Source: Algoriphagus formosus (GTDB lineage: Bacteria > Bacteroidota > Bacteroidia > Cytophagales > Cyclobacteriaceae). Taken from it: 64,000 bases of DNA. The notes below the pieces were generated by a model. That model had not been told where the DNA came from, searched no databases, and saw only the letters and a list, made by a program, of their open reading frames with translations. Shown here piece after piece: positions 7,039 through 15,384 of this stretch (positions within the stretch are counted from its first letter, which is position 1; each line of letters begins with the position of its first letter). A program made the position numbers and the translations under genes. The stretch lies in the NCBI RefSeq assembly GCF_002807035.1, contig NZ_NIUC01000001.1:682001-746000 (forward strand). The letters run 5' to 3'.

Positions 7039-8427
7039 TTAGTTTAAAGATGTAGGAACTTTGTTTTGGATTTCATAGATGATAAAGCGCTTATCCTCTG
7101 GGTTTCGCTTTCGTACGATTAGCGCTTCTCCAGAATGTGATTCACTGAGTTGATTGACCTCCTTAATTAGGCGGCTCCGCTTAACCTTTTTATGATCTGG
7201 GTTTGGAATATCATTGATCAAAAGAATTTGATCGATTTGCTCCACAGTCAATACCTTTCCTTGAAATGGTTCGAAAAGTTCTATTAACTTCTGATCAGAA
7301 TTTTTCTGAGATTGGGGTTTCGTTTCAATGCTTTCCTTCTGTGATTCCAGATGTTTTACCTTGAGTATTTCTTTGCGCAAGACCCAGAAAACAATCACCC
7401 CTGTGGCAATCAACATCCCAAGTGATATTAATATGTAGTCATTTTGGAGTTCTTCGATTTCCCTTGCACTAATAGGCAAAACTTCCGCTTCACCCACATA
7501 TTCAGCCTTTTGGTACAAATCGTCAAAATTCAAGACAAAGGGATTATCTCTCACCGCGGAAATAGTTGCTTGATTAGCTTGCTGAAGAATCCAGGAAGGA
7601 TTATTCAAAATTTCGATGGCGCGCTCCATTTTTATAAACCGAAACTCCAAAGTATTTTTTTCAAAAATCAAAAAGCCTATTTGTGGATCGGAAGAAAAGC
7701 CCGAGAAGACCATGAAATCTTTCGTATCTAAGTAATTTTCATGGATCACAAAATCAGCCAAACTGGAACTTGTAGAAATAAGGTTGCCAAAGGAGAGATA
7801 CTGCCAACTAAAATCCTCGAAATTTAAAAAGTAGCCTTGTTCAAAATCTTGATGATTATCAAAACGATAATTCTGTTTGACTCCAAAAAAGAGAAAGGCT
7901 CCTTTCTCTCCCACCCCAGTATATGCAGCCCCGTAATCGATGGGTTGATTTTGAGTTGGAAAAAGTGACCAAGATCCCGTAGCGGAATCAAAACTCAACA
8001 AATCACTGTGATTCCGCCAAAAGCCATAAGTTCCCAAGGAGAAAAGCTGTCCATTTCGGAAAAAGAATTTTGCGCCACAGTTGTATCCGCTATTATCGTA
8101 GAGATAGCAGTTATTCCAACCTTCTGAAGTCCATTGATAGACATTAAAAAGGCAGGGAGTAAGAGCGAAGGTTCCCTGATCATTTTTAATCAATTGAAAA
8201 TCCTTCCCTCCCTGTACGGGTAAGTTTTTTAAGGATTGAATTTGCTCTTTAGAAAAATGAGCTTCTAAATAGTCGAGATTTCGGATGGTACCTAAATCTC
8301 TAATAGATATGGATAATTTGATTTGATCAGCAAAGGTGATAGCAGAAGTGCCACAAAAAAACAAAGCAGCAATAAGAGTTATTGCCCTTAATAAAAACAT
8401 ACAATTCAAATTAATCTTCATGTTCAT
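7039..8427 (-). CDS. Membrane-anchored Kelch-like sensor protein, paralog 1
   Basis: A 462-residue protein. An N-terminal signal sequence (hydrophobic stretch about 10-33, ending TSAITFADQ) is followed by a periplasmic domain with Kelch-like beta-propeller signatures such as YGFWRNHSDLLSFD and GSWSLF. This domain contains two conserved cysteines (TPCLFN, YNCGA). A single transmembrane helix lies at about 331-350. The cytoplasmic C-terminal 110 residues contain KVKRSRLIKEVN and RKRNPEDKRFIIYEI, which resemble a recognition helix plus wing. It shares this entire layout with the gene at 8671-10050. Function is inferred only: it may transmit a periplasmic signal to a cytoplasmic DNA- or protein-binding domain. 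Several in-frame ATGs lie at the start. Confidence 0.7.
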   Translation of the reverse strand: MNMKINLNCMFLLRAITLIAALFFCGTSAITFADQIKLSISIRDLGTIRNLDYLEAHFSKEQIQSLKNLPVQGGKDFQLIKNDQGTFALTPCLFNVYQWTSEGWNNCYLYDNSGYNCGAKFFFRNGQLFSLGTYGFWRNHSDLLSFDSATGSWSLFPTQNQPIDYGAAYTGVGEKGAFLFFGVKQNYRFDNHQDFEQGYFLNFEDFSWQYLSFGNLISTSSSLADFVIHENYLDTKDFMVFSGFSSDPQIGFLIFEKNTLEFRFIKMERAIEILNNPSWILQQANQATISAVRDNPFVLNFDDLYQKAEYVGEAEVLPISAREIEELQNDYILISLGMLIATGVIVFWVLRKEILKVKHLESQKESIETKPQSQKNSDQKLIELFEPFQGKVLTVEQIDQILLINDIPNPDHKKVKRSRLIKEVNQLSESHSGEALIVRKRNPEDKRFIIYEIQNKVPTSLN

Positions 8428-8670
8428 CGCAAAGAATAAAAATTGATGAAACTAAATCGATAAAAATCAGGTAAATTAAGTAACAATGCCTGTTACCTAA
8501 ATTAAATATCAATTCAATTAATTGGTAATCAGTAATTTAACAATTATAAAATAACTAAATATTTTTATGAAAAGCAGAAAATTATTTAGATGTTTCATTC
8601 CCCAAAAACTATGTTTTAATACAGTACAGAGTGAAATATATGTTGCAAAAAATTCATGAATATTTACAAC
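8428..8670. other. Spacer upstream of Kelch-like paralog 1
   Basis: 243 bp, very AT-rich, between the two Kelch-like paralogs. It holds the operator-like palindrome at 8480-8496 and no ORF. Confidence 0.4.
8480..8496. promoter_or_regulatory. Operator-like inverted repeat
   Basis: A perfect 6-bp inverted repeat, GTAACA-ATGCC-TGTTAC, about 53-69 bp upstream of the ATG of Kelch-like paralog 1. Outer AGGTAA / TTACCT words lie around it. The size and position fit a dimeric regulator site. No match was seen upstream of paralog 2. Assignment as an operator is inference. Confidence 0.4.
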
Positions 8671-10050
8671 TCAACTTATTTCGTATTCTAGGAAGCGCTT
8701 GTCTTGGAGATTTCGTTTTCTCTTAATGATTGATTTTCCGTATTTCTTTTCTGCCATACTATTTAATGCTAAAAGTAATCGAGAGCGCCTAACCTTTCTG
8801 TAATCCAAACTTTTAATAGTATCGATCTTAAAAAGCTTATCCAATTCTTCGGTATTAAGTACTTTACCTTTGAGGGAATGGAGTTCATGAAATATTTTTG
8901 CTATTTCATCATCAGTTTCGTTTCTGGAGCTACTCTCTTCCTGCACATCAGAAGTTTTCAAAAATAAGCCGATAAAAGGGCGGCTCAGTCTTGGGAAAAA
9001 TTTCACGAATAAATAGAGGATCAAGAGCAAGCTTACTAACAAGCCTAAGAATAAAAGAGTCCTTTCTTTCCATTTGAAAGATAAAGCGGGAGATAGAGAC
9101 TCGATTTTTGCTTTACCTACATATTCAGCATGTTGAAAAAAGCCATCAATATCCAATTCCTGTATAGAATTGAAATTATCAACAAACTGAATTTGATCCC
9201 CTTTTATAGCTATCCAAGCAGCGTAATTAAAGAAATCAAATGGTGAGTCTCGTTTGAAAAAACGAAATTCCATACTGCGCTTATCGAATAGTACCAGTCC
9301 CATTTCATTATTAGAAGAGGCAAAGGCATTGAAGACAAAGAAATTCTCAGTATCTATTCCAATACCTCGTTGGATAAGAAACTTGGCCTTTCCTGGAGTA
9401 TGGGATATCAATCCTTCGAAACTTAGTCGACTCCAGTTCATGGATTTGAGGTCTAAATAAAACCCTTCGTCTTCATATACATTATTGATATTTAGACGGG
9501 GGTTATGATGAATTCCCAGAAAGAGAAAAGCCGACTCCTTCCCAATGCCAATTAATTCGGTATTGTAACTAGAGGGTTGATTGCTTGGAGTCTCCAGTGA
9601 CCAGGATCCCTCTATTTCATCGAAGGAAAGTAAATCAGTATGATTATTCCAAAATCCATAGCCCCCCAAAAAGTGAAGTTGATTTTGATAGAAGAAAGGC
9701 CAGGCCCCGCAGGTATATCCGCGATTTCCAAATAAATAGTGGTTTTGCCATGTATCCTCTTCCCACTTATATACATCAAAATAGCAACTGGAAATGGCGT
9801 AAGTTTCAGAATTGTAGGCTATTAACTGGAGTTTCCGATTGTAAACAGTTGGTATTTCTGCTAATCCCTGAATCATTTCTTCCGAGAAATAAGGAGGAAG
9901 GGATTGGCTATCTAAAATCTCCTCAATCTGATCTGATTCTAATTTAAGGCGGACCATTTCCTGTGCATTTGCTGCATGCAATACGATGAAAATCAGGCAT
10001 AAAGCAGCTGGTTTAAGCTTAAATAAGATAAAAGAAATATTGAAAAACAT
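8671..10050 (-). CDS. Membrane-anchored Kelch-like sensor protein, paralog 2
   Basis: A 459-residue paralog of the downstream gene with the same order of parts. It has a signal peptide ending LHAANAQ, a periplasmic Kelch-like domain (YGFWNNHTDLLSFDE, GSWSL, cysteines in SSCYFD and YTCGA) and one transmembrane helix at about 330-349. The cytoplasmic tail carries KVRRSRLLLALN and KRKRNLQDKRFLEYEI. Only patches are near-identical, so the duplication is not recent. The conserved patches are the Kelch motif, the cysteines and the tail. The tail may be a winged-helix-like domain (inference). It is located between the Wzc kinase and the glycan genes, so it might sense or regulate surface polysaccharide. 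Confidence 0.7.
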   Translation of the reverse strand: MFFNISFILFKLKPAALCLIFIVLHAANAQEMVRLKLESDQIEEILDSQSLPPYFSEEMIQGLAEIPTVYNRKLQLIAYNSETYAISSCYFDVYKWEEDTWQNHYLFGNRGYTCGAWPFFYQNQLHFLGGYGFWNNHTDLLSFDEIEGSWSLETPSNQPSSYNTELIGIGKESAFLFLGIHHNPRLNINNVYEDEGFYLDLKSMNWSRLSFEGLISHTPGKAKFLIQRGIGIDTENFFVFNAFASSNNEMGLVLFDKRSMEFRFFKRDSPFDFFNYAAWIAIKGDQIQFVDNFNSIQELDIDGFFQHAEYVGKAKIESLSPALSFKWKERTLLFLGLLVSLLLILYLFVKFFPRLSRPFIGLFLKTSDVQEESSSRNETDDEIAKIFHELHSLKGKVLNTEELDKLFKIDTIKSLDYRKVRRSRLLLALNSMAEKKYGKSIIKRKRNLQDKRFLEYEIS

Positions 10051-10063
10051 CTTAAATTAATAA

Positions 10064-10071
10064 CAAAACTA
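10064..10071 (-). promoter_or_regulatory. Bacteroidota-type -7 element for Kelch-like paralog 2
   Basis: The minus strand reads TAGTTTTG, a perfect match to TAnnTTTG, 14 bp upstream of the ATG. No -33 TTTG at the usual 17-23 bp spacing was found, so this is a tentative site. Confidence 0.35.
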
Positions 10072-10235
10072 CGCCCCAAATATCAATAGATATTAGAATA
10101 GTTCAAATCCAAGATTGATGAATGGTTAATTTTTAGTGACAAAATTAAGGGGTTAAATCCTGGACAGAAAATTTCTTGACAACCTGCAGGATGTATATAA
10201 TTGATGCCAAAGGCTATCTAAAACCATAGAAACAA

Positions 10236-10478
10236 GGGATTTAAAAAAGATAGCTTCGCAGATAGGAAGATATGGCTACGCCAAGATATTAGGCCTATCT
10301 CACCGACTGAAAGGAGGTCTATCTCAGGAGGCGAAGCCGACTATATCTTTCTAAACGAAGTGAAGGATATTTCGCCGAAGGCGTATTTCAAGAGTCGAAG
10401 ACGACAATATTTCGCGAAGCGTATTTCTTTTATTTTTGAGACTGCCACTCCGCTACGCGGCTCGCAGTGACGGTAAAA
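10236..10478. repeat. Family B repeat (TATTTC-hairpin chain), copy 1
   Basis: It starts with GATAGCTTCGCAGATAGG and contains GGAGGCGAAGCCGACTATAT. It then runs as a chain of TATTTC words, each followed by a small hairpin such as GCCGAAGGC, and ends in a GAGACTGC ... CCGCTACGCGG ... GCAGTGACGG hairpin block. Non-coding; plus orientation. Confidence 0.75.
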
Positions 10479-10504
10479 CCAGTAACTCTTGGATCAATTT
10501 AAAG

Positions 10505-10640
10505 CCTATCTCACCGACTGAAAGGAGGTGTATCTCAGGAGCCGAAGCTGACTATATTTTTCCGAACGGAGTGAGGGATATCTTTTTGAATACAGTGAAG
10601 ATTTTTTAAAGATAGCTGCGCAGATAGGTGAAGATATGGC
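10505..10640. repeat. Family B repeat, copy 2
   Basis: Recurrence of CCTATCTCACCGACTGAAAG, GGAGCCGAAGCTGACTATAT and a terminal GATAGCTGCGCAGATAGG. It is shorter than copy 1 and lacks the GACTGC block. Confidence 0.7.
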
Positions 10641-10680
10641 TGCGCCTAGAAATTGGGTTAAACGTACACCCTAAAATGGC

Positions 10681-10905
10681 GCAGGTCTCATGACCTGTGC
10701 CAAAAATAATGCCATCTCCTGACCGCTTTTTTATACCTCTCCGTCTTGCTGGCACCCAATTCCCACTTCCAAAATAAAAATCATGGGCCAGCGCTGGGGG
10801 AACATTTTAAACCTTCTACCTAGGGTTGAAACCCAGGCCTGCCTACCTCAGGTAGGGCTAAAACATTTCGTGTCCGCCACGGCGGACTGGCACTTCAGCA
10901 CTCTT
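10681..10905. repeat. Family C modular palindromic element, copy 1
   Basis: Plus orientation. The modules in order are hairpin GCAGGTC-TCAT-GACCTG (10681-10698), TCTTGCTGGCAC, the perfect palindrome CCAGCGCTGG (10788-10797), a CCTAGGGTTGAAACCC arm, and CCTACCTCAGGTAGG. These are followed by GTCCGCC-AC-GGCGGAC (10872-10887) and CACTTCAGCACTC. The palindrome and end motifs recur in the other copies, while the hairpin arms differ. Confidence 0.75.
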
Positions 10906-11030
10906 TTATTTCACCGAACGAAGTGAGGTGTATATCAGGAGGCGAAGCCGACTATATTTCGCCAAAGGCGTATTTCTTTTATTTTTGAGACTGCAACTCC
11001 GCTACGCGGCTCGCAGTGACGGTAAAACTA
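10905..11030. repeat. Family B repeat, copy 3
   Basis: Contains GGAGGCGAAGCCGACTATAT, TATTTCGCCAAAGGCG and a second GAGACTGC / GCAGTGACGG hairpin block that almost matches the one near 10440-10478. Confidence 0.7.
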
Positions 11031-11039
11031 GTAATTCGT

Positions 11040-11162
11040 GAAACGAAGTGAAGCGTATATCACCGACTAAATGGAGGTATATCTCAGGAGGCGAAGCCGA
11101 ATATATTTCGCCGAAGGCGTATTTCACGAAGTGTATTTCACAAAGTGTATTTCCCCAAAGGC
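11040..11162. repeat. Family B repeat, copy 4, flush with the wzc stop
   Basis: A chain of TATTTCG-type units runs directly into the stop codon of the tyrosine autokinase gene. The junction reads GGCCTATTTCCTCCTC across the stop (11163-11165 reversed). Together with copies B1-B3 and C1 this accounts for much of the 1.1 kb gap from 10051 to 11162. Confidence 0.7.
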
Positions 11163-13604
11163 CTATTTCCTCCTCAAAGCTCGTTTCCACCAAGGTAATT
11201 GGACTTCTTCATGATAGCCGTAGGAGTTATTTCCATAGCCGTATCCGTAGCCATAGCCATAGCCGTATCCATAACCCTTATCAATATGTACATCATTTAG
11301 GATGCCATAGATTTTCTTGACTCCACCTTTCTCAACCAAGTTATTGAGAACCTCAGCATTACCCTTCATGGAATAGCCCTGACGGAATACAAAGAAGCTG
11401 ATATCGGCATGCTTGAAAAGTTCTTTTGTCTCAGAGACAAGTCCAACTGGAGGACAGTCAAATACTACCACTTCATACTCTTGACGGATTTCTTCAATGA
11501 TCTGCCCAAATTTATCCTGAAGCAATAATTCAGCTGGATTAGGCGGAATAGGACCTGATAGGATAATATCCAGGTTTTCATGAGAAGTTGACTTGACTAC
11601 TTCTCTCCAGGAAGTATCCGAACTCAAAGCAGTACTCATTCCTTTGTCATTAATCAATCCAAATTCTTCGGCAATTTTAGGCTTTCGAAGGTCCAATCCG
11701 ATCAAAATGGTCTTTTTACCCATCAGCGAATAAACAGATGCCATATTCATCGATACAAAAGTTTTTCCCTCACCAGAAATAGAAGAAGTAAAAAGCACTG
11801 TCAATTTATCTCTATTTGGACTCAGGTAAGACATATCTGCCCGAAGTGACCGAAATGATTCTGTTACCGTAGATCTTGGATTAAGCAAGACAGGTAAACT
11901 ATCTTCTGTATTACTTCGCCCAATCATTGAAATCAAAGGAACCTTAATTGCTTTTTCGAGCTCTTTAGGATCTTCTAATTTTGTATTCAAAAAATCCTTG
12001 ATCGTAATAAATGCTACTGGGATGATAAGTCCTATAATCATCCCAAAAAGCAGATTCGTTGTTCTTTTTGGAGCGATTGGGGCGCCTCCTGCTTTAGCAA
12101 AATCTAAAATTTTATTTTTCGGCATATTGGATGCCATGGTAATTTCTGCCTCAGCTTTCTTTTGAAGCAAATAGACATAAATATTTTCATTGATTGTAAA
12201 CTGTCTTGTATAGTTTAATAAACTTCTTTCAGTGGCTGGCAGCGAATTTATATCCTGCTCGATCAATCGAATTCTACCATTAATATCAGACAGCGTGTTT
12301 CTTGAGTTTTGAATTGCCGAGCGTACATTTTCCTTCAAAGCGTTTGAAGTGCTTTGAATTCGGGAATTGATATCCCGCATTTGTGGAGTTTGATCATTGA
12401 AAGTAGCTGAAATCCGGACCCGCTCTGCCTGCAATTCAGAAAGACTCGCTACTAAAGAAGTCAAAAGAGGATCGGTAACACCTACAATAGCAGGAGCTAC
12501 CAAATCTCCCAATTGGTTATTATCCAAATAGGATTGTAATGTCTGTAGGTATTTAAGGTTTAACTCAATCTGACTTCTCTCCTGCTCCAGGTCTGTGAGA
12601 CGCTCAAAAATCATAGAGCCCTCTTGAGAAAGGTTGAAAATCCTATTTTTAGATCGGAATTCCTGCAATTGGCTTTCTGAATACTCCAAAGAGTCAGAAA
12701 TACCTCTAAGTTGATCTTCTATAAACTTAATGGTGTTCTCAGAGGCTTGGTTTTTTTCATCTAATTCACGCTGAAGGTATTGCTCCATCATGGTGTTAAT
12801 GTAGTTTTCACCAAGACGTCGAAGAGGTGTTTCTAAGGAAAGTGTTAAAATTGAAGCTTGCTTATTCAGGGTTGAGGCCTGAAGTGCATTTTTCATTTGC
12901 AAAGCCAGACTAGGTGTATCAACTAGCTTAAAGAAGACAACTTCTCCAGGAAGAACAGAAACTTTATTCACGGTAAAACTCCAAAAGTCACCAGAAATTT
13001 CCTGTCCAAAGGAGTAAATTGATTTTTTTAAACCAAATCCCTGTGCACTTTTCTTGTAGAATGGGTCTTTTGGATCATAGATCGCAAATCCCTCCTCCTC
13101 TACAGTAAGTTCAAAATTATCCTCATCAATTACCTCCAAACGAAAAAGTCCTCCAACTACCTGCGGAATATCCCAATCAACAGAAACATAAATTGGAACA
13201 TTACCATAAATCTGTCTTGGTTTAAAAACCTCATCCACATAGTAAGACACATTCAAATCCATTTTTTTTATGGTGGATTCTGCCATTGAATAGGATTTCA
13301 AAATCCCTATTTCATTTTCAATATTGCTTTTTCCCTGTGACCCAAAGCCTGCTGATTCAAAAAGATCTGCCCCTAATGTAGGTCGGTCGTCAACAATCAA
13401 AACGGTGGATTCTACACGAAAAATTGGGGTTGTGAAGCGATTAACCAAGTAGGCAGAGACCAACCCAAGAAATATAAATAATACAAAAAGTGGCCAATAC
13501 TGAAGATAGTTAAAGAACAATACCTTCAAGTCCAAATCATCTTCTTTCTGTGCTAGAAAAGGATTCGGCTGATTTTGAGGATTGGAAGCTGAATTGGGAT
13601 ACAT
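11163..13604 (-). CDS. wzc: Polysaccharide co-polymerase / BY-kinase (Wzc type)
   Basis: An inner-membrane tyrosine autokinase that controls chain length and export of the surface polysaccharide with Wza. The 813-residue protein has an N-terminal TM (about residues 37-53), the periplasmic Wzz domain with long coiled coils, a second TM near residues 520-540 and the cytoplasmic kinase. The kinase shows Walker A (SISGEGKT, about 608-615), A' (LDLRKPK, about 637) and B (VVVFD, about 712). The tail at about 777-797 is a Gly-Tyr run, the expected autophosphorylation cluster. Its DNA is a short tandem repeat. The start overlaps the wza stop by one base (TAATG). Family B repeats abut the stop codon. 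Confidence 0.93.
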   Translation of the reverse strand: MYPNSASNPQNQPNPFLAQKEDDLDLKVLFFNYLQYWPLFVLFIFLGLVSAYLVNRFTTPIFRVESTVLIVDDRPTLGADLFESAGFGSQGKSNIENEIGILKSYSMAESTIKKMDLNVSYYVDEVFKPRQIYGNVPIYVSVDWDIPQVVGGLFRLEVIDEDNFELTVEEEGFAIYDPKDPFYKKSAQGFGLKKSIYSFGQEISGDFWSFTVNKVSVLPGEVVFFKLVDTPSLALQMKNALQASTLNKQASILTLSLETPLRRLGENYINTMMEQYLQRELDEKNQASENTIKFIEDQLRGISDSLEYSESQLQEFRSKNRIFNLSQEGSMIFERLTDLEQERSQIELNLKYLQTLQSYLDNNQLGDLVAPAIVGVTDPLLTSLVASLSELQAERVRISATFNDQTPQMRDINSRIQSTSNALKENVRSAIQNSRNTLSDINGRIRLIEQDINSLPATERSLLNYTRQFTINENIYVYLLQKKAEAEITMASNMPKNKILDFAKAGGAPIAPKRTTNLLFGMIIGLIIPVAFITIKDFLNTKLEDPKELEKAIKVPLISMIGRSNTEDSLPVLLNPRSTVTESFRSLRADMSYLSPNRDKLTVLFTSSISGEGKTFVSMNMASVYSLMGKKTILIGLDLRKPKIAEEFGLINDKGMSTALSSDTSWREVVKSTSHENLDIILSGPIPPNPAELLLQDKFGQIIEEIRQEYEVVVFDCPPVGLVSETKELFKHADISFFVFRQGYSMKGNAEVLNNLVEKGGVKKIYGILNDVHIDKGYGYGYGYGYGYGYGNNSYGYHEEVQLPWWKRALRRK

Positions 13605-14425
13605 TATCTATTAAGCACAATAATAAGGTTGATAATTAAGGCCGTAGCAGTAATCGCTGAGATCACAAGAGAAATGGATTGAGCTGCGTTTTCTCCTGCT
13701 CCAATCTCCCTCACTTTCATGGGCTCAGCATAAAGCTGATCATTTGGTTGTATAAAGTAAAATGGAGTGCTTACCAAGTTTCTATCAATTAGATTGACTC
13801 GATGTAGTCGGGTACCATCAGGATATTGACGAATTAAAAGAATTTCATCTCGCTTGGCTATTGTAGAAAGATCTCCGGCATTGGCTATGGCTTCGAAAAT
13901 AGTCATTCTATCCTGAAGAACTACAAACTTCCCTGGTCTCCGAAATTCACCTAAGGCAGAATATCGAATCCCCCCTAATTTTACCTTGACATATAATTCA
14001 TTTTTCAGGTAAGCGCGAAGCTCTTCTTCTATTTTGATTCGAGCCTCCTCAAGAGTCAAATCTTTCACTTGAATATTTCCAACTATAGGAAGTCGTATAA
14101 AACCATCTTTATCAATAGAATAACCAGTCATGTAATAAATATCTCCCCCTGACTGACCTGCCATTTGCCCCATTTGATTTCCTCCTGTCGGCATTCTATT
14201 TCCAAAGCCCATTTCAATAATATCCTGGGCTGTTTGTACATTGACATCAATGATATCATTGTATTGCAGGCGATAATCAGGAACCTCATATTCAATCAGT
14301 TCGCCTTCTTCAATTGGTTTGTTACCCTCTAGGTTTTGGAGGTAGATAATTTTTTCGTTTGATACACAAGAAAAAAGACCTAGAAAAAGTGAGGCAATGA
14401 CGGTGATCGTCAGTCTTTTAGTCAT
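13604..14425 (-). CDS. wza: Outer-membrane polysaccharide export lipoprotein (Wza type)
   Basis: Forms the outer-membrane channel that exports the polysaccharide made by this locus. The 273-residue lipoprotein has a signal peptide MTKRLTITVIASLFLGLFSC with the lipidated Cys at 20. A polysaccharide-export domain (YNDIIDVNV) comes next, then GFIRLPIVGNIQV and an SLBB-type domain (LGEFRRPGKFVV). It ends in a hydrophobic helix (SLVISAITATALIINLIIVL), as in Bacteroidota members. The ATG at 14423-14425 was chosen over one 12 codons upstream because the upstream one lies inside a predicted -7 promoter element. It is first in the operon, with the wzc start overlapping its stop. Confidence 0.92.
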   Translation of the reverse strand: MTKRLTITVIASLFLGLFSCVSNEKIIYLQNLEGNKPIEEGELIEYEVPDYRLQYNDIIDVNVQTAQDIIEMGFGNRMPTGGNQMGQMAGQSGGDIYYMTGYSIDKDGFIRLPIVGNIQVKDLTLEEARIKIEEELRAYLKNELYVKVKLGGIRYSALGEFRRPGKFVVLQDRMTIFEAIANAGDLSTIAKRDEILLIRQYPDGTRLHRVNLIDRNLVSTPFYFIQPNDQLYAEPMKVREIGAGENAAQSISLVISAITATALIINLIIVLNR

Positions 14426-14458
14426 AGGGTGAATGAAATATAATTTAAAGGATTTGGG

Positions 14459-14493
14459 CAAACTTAGGAAAAAATGGCCTAAAATCAGTCAAA
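14459..14493 (-). promoter_or_regulatory. Predicted promoter of the wza-wzc operon
   Basis: On the minus strand there is a -33 TTTG (14490-14493), a 23-bp spacer, then a -7 TAAGTTTG (14459-14466), a perfect TAnnTTTG. Transcription would start near 14452, giving a leader of about 27 bases before the wza ATG. This fits the Bacteroidota sigma-factor consensus. Confidence 0.6.
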
Positions 14494-14619
14494 ATTAAAT
14501 CACCAAATTCACTAGTTAGATGTTAAAAAAGTTCGATTTTGAACAAGAGTTGACTTTGAATACAAAAAAATGCAGATGAGAATAAAATATAGGATCACAT
14601 TTTAGGGAAGGATAGCAGT

Positions 14620-14780
14620 TTTAAAAAAGATAGCTTCGCAGATAGGCAAAGATATGCGTATGCCAAGAAATTGGTCAAACCTATCTCCCCGACCGAAAGG
14701 AGGTATATCTCAAGAGGCGAAGCCGACTATATTTCACGACCGGAGGGAGTGTATTTCGCGACTTAAAGGAGCATATTTCT
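14620..14780. repeat. Family B repeat, copy 5
   Basis: GATAGCTTCGCAGATAGG, then CCCGACCGAAAGGAGGTATA, AGGCGAAGCCGACTATATTT and TATTTCGCGACT units. It lies in the 960 bp gap between the wza promoter and the acylase gene. Confidence 0.7.
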
Positions 14781-14783
14781 CGC

Positions 14784-14954
14784 CGCCGTTCGTGTAATCA
14801 CGCACGGCATTTAATCAAAGGTTTTTAGGCCCTCTTGCTGGCACTTAATATTGATTTCCAAACAATAATCATGGGCCAGCGCTGGGGGAACATTTTTAAC
14901 TTTCTACCTAGGGTTGAAACCCTAGGCTAAAACATTTCGTGCCTTCAGCACTCT
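14784..14954. repeat. Family C element, copy 2
   Basis: Hairpin CCGTTCGTG-TAAT-CACGCACGG (14786-14807), TCTTGCTGGCAC, palindrome CCAGCGCTGG (14876-14885), hairpin CCTAGGGTT-GA-AACCCTAGG (14907-14926) and GTGC-CTTCA-GCAC (14939-14951). It is nearly identical to copy 3. Confidence 0.8.
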
Positions 14955-15009
14955 TTGTACAAGTCTAATGCCGCCGTGCGTGTCTCCACGCATGGCTTTT
15001 TAATGTCGC

Positions 15010-15180
15010 TGCCGTTCGTGTCATCACGCACGGCATTTAATCAAAGGTTTTTAGGCCCTCTTGCTGGCACTTAATATTGATTTCCAAACAATAATCATGG
15101 GCCAGCGCTGGGGGAACAATTTTAACCTTCTACCTAGGGTTGAAACCCTAGGCTAAAACATTTCGTGCCTTCAGCACTCT
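15010..15180. repeat. Family C element, copy 3 (tandem with copy 2)
   Basis: Same modules in the same order as copy 2, with the palindrome at 15102-15111, 226 bp away. Only a handful of differences are visible over about 170 bp, which points to recent duplication. A further hairpin, GCCGTGCGTG / CCACGCATGGC, lies between the two copies. Confidence 0.8.
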
Positions 15181-15182
15181 TG

Positions 15183-15384
15183 TATCTCCCCGACTGAAAG
15201 GAGGTATATCTCAAGAGGCGAAGCCGCCTATATCTTTCCTAACGAAGTGATAGGTATCTTTTTGGACACAGTGAAAATTTTTTAAAAGATAGCTTCGCAG
15301 ATAGGTGAAGATATGACTTCATCAAGATATAAGGCCTATCTCACCGACTGAAAGGAGGTGTACCTTAGGAGCCGAAGGCGACTA
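15183..15384. repeat. Family B repeat, copy 6, flush with the acylase stop
   Basis: CCCGACTGAAAGGAGGTATA, AGGCGAAGCCGCCTATATCT, GATAGCTTCGCAGATAGG, then a second CCTATCTCACCGACTGAAAG block. It runs into the acylase stop codon through ACTATTATTTCCTCCTC. Confidence 0.7.

Noticed and set aside
10095..10125. GTTCAAATCC, resembling a tRNA T-loop
   Set aside because: No flanking T-stem, acceptor stem or anticodon arm can be formed; no tRNA found anywhere in the window.
11002..11320. ORFs on both strands across 11002-11320
   Set aside because: They lie in family B repeats and in the 3' end of wzc; no domain or coding bias beyond the repeat.
14426..14461. Twelve-codon N-terminal extension of Wza
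   Set aside because: Its ATG lies in the predicted -7 element and the signal peptide starts at MTKRL.
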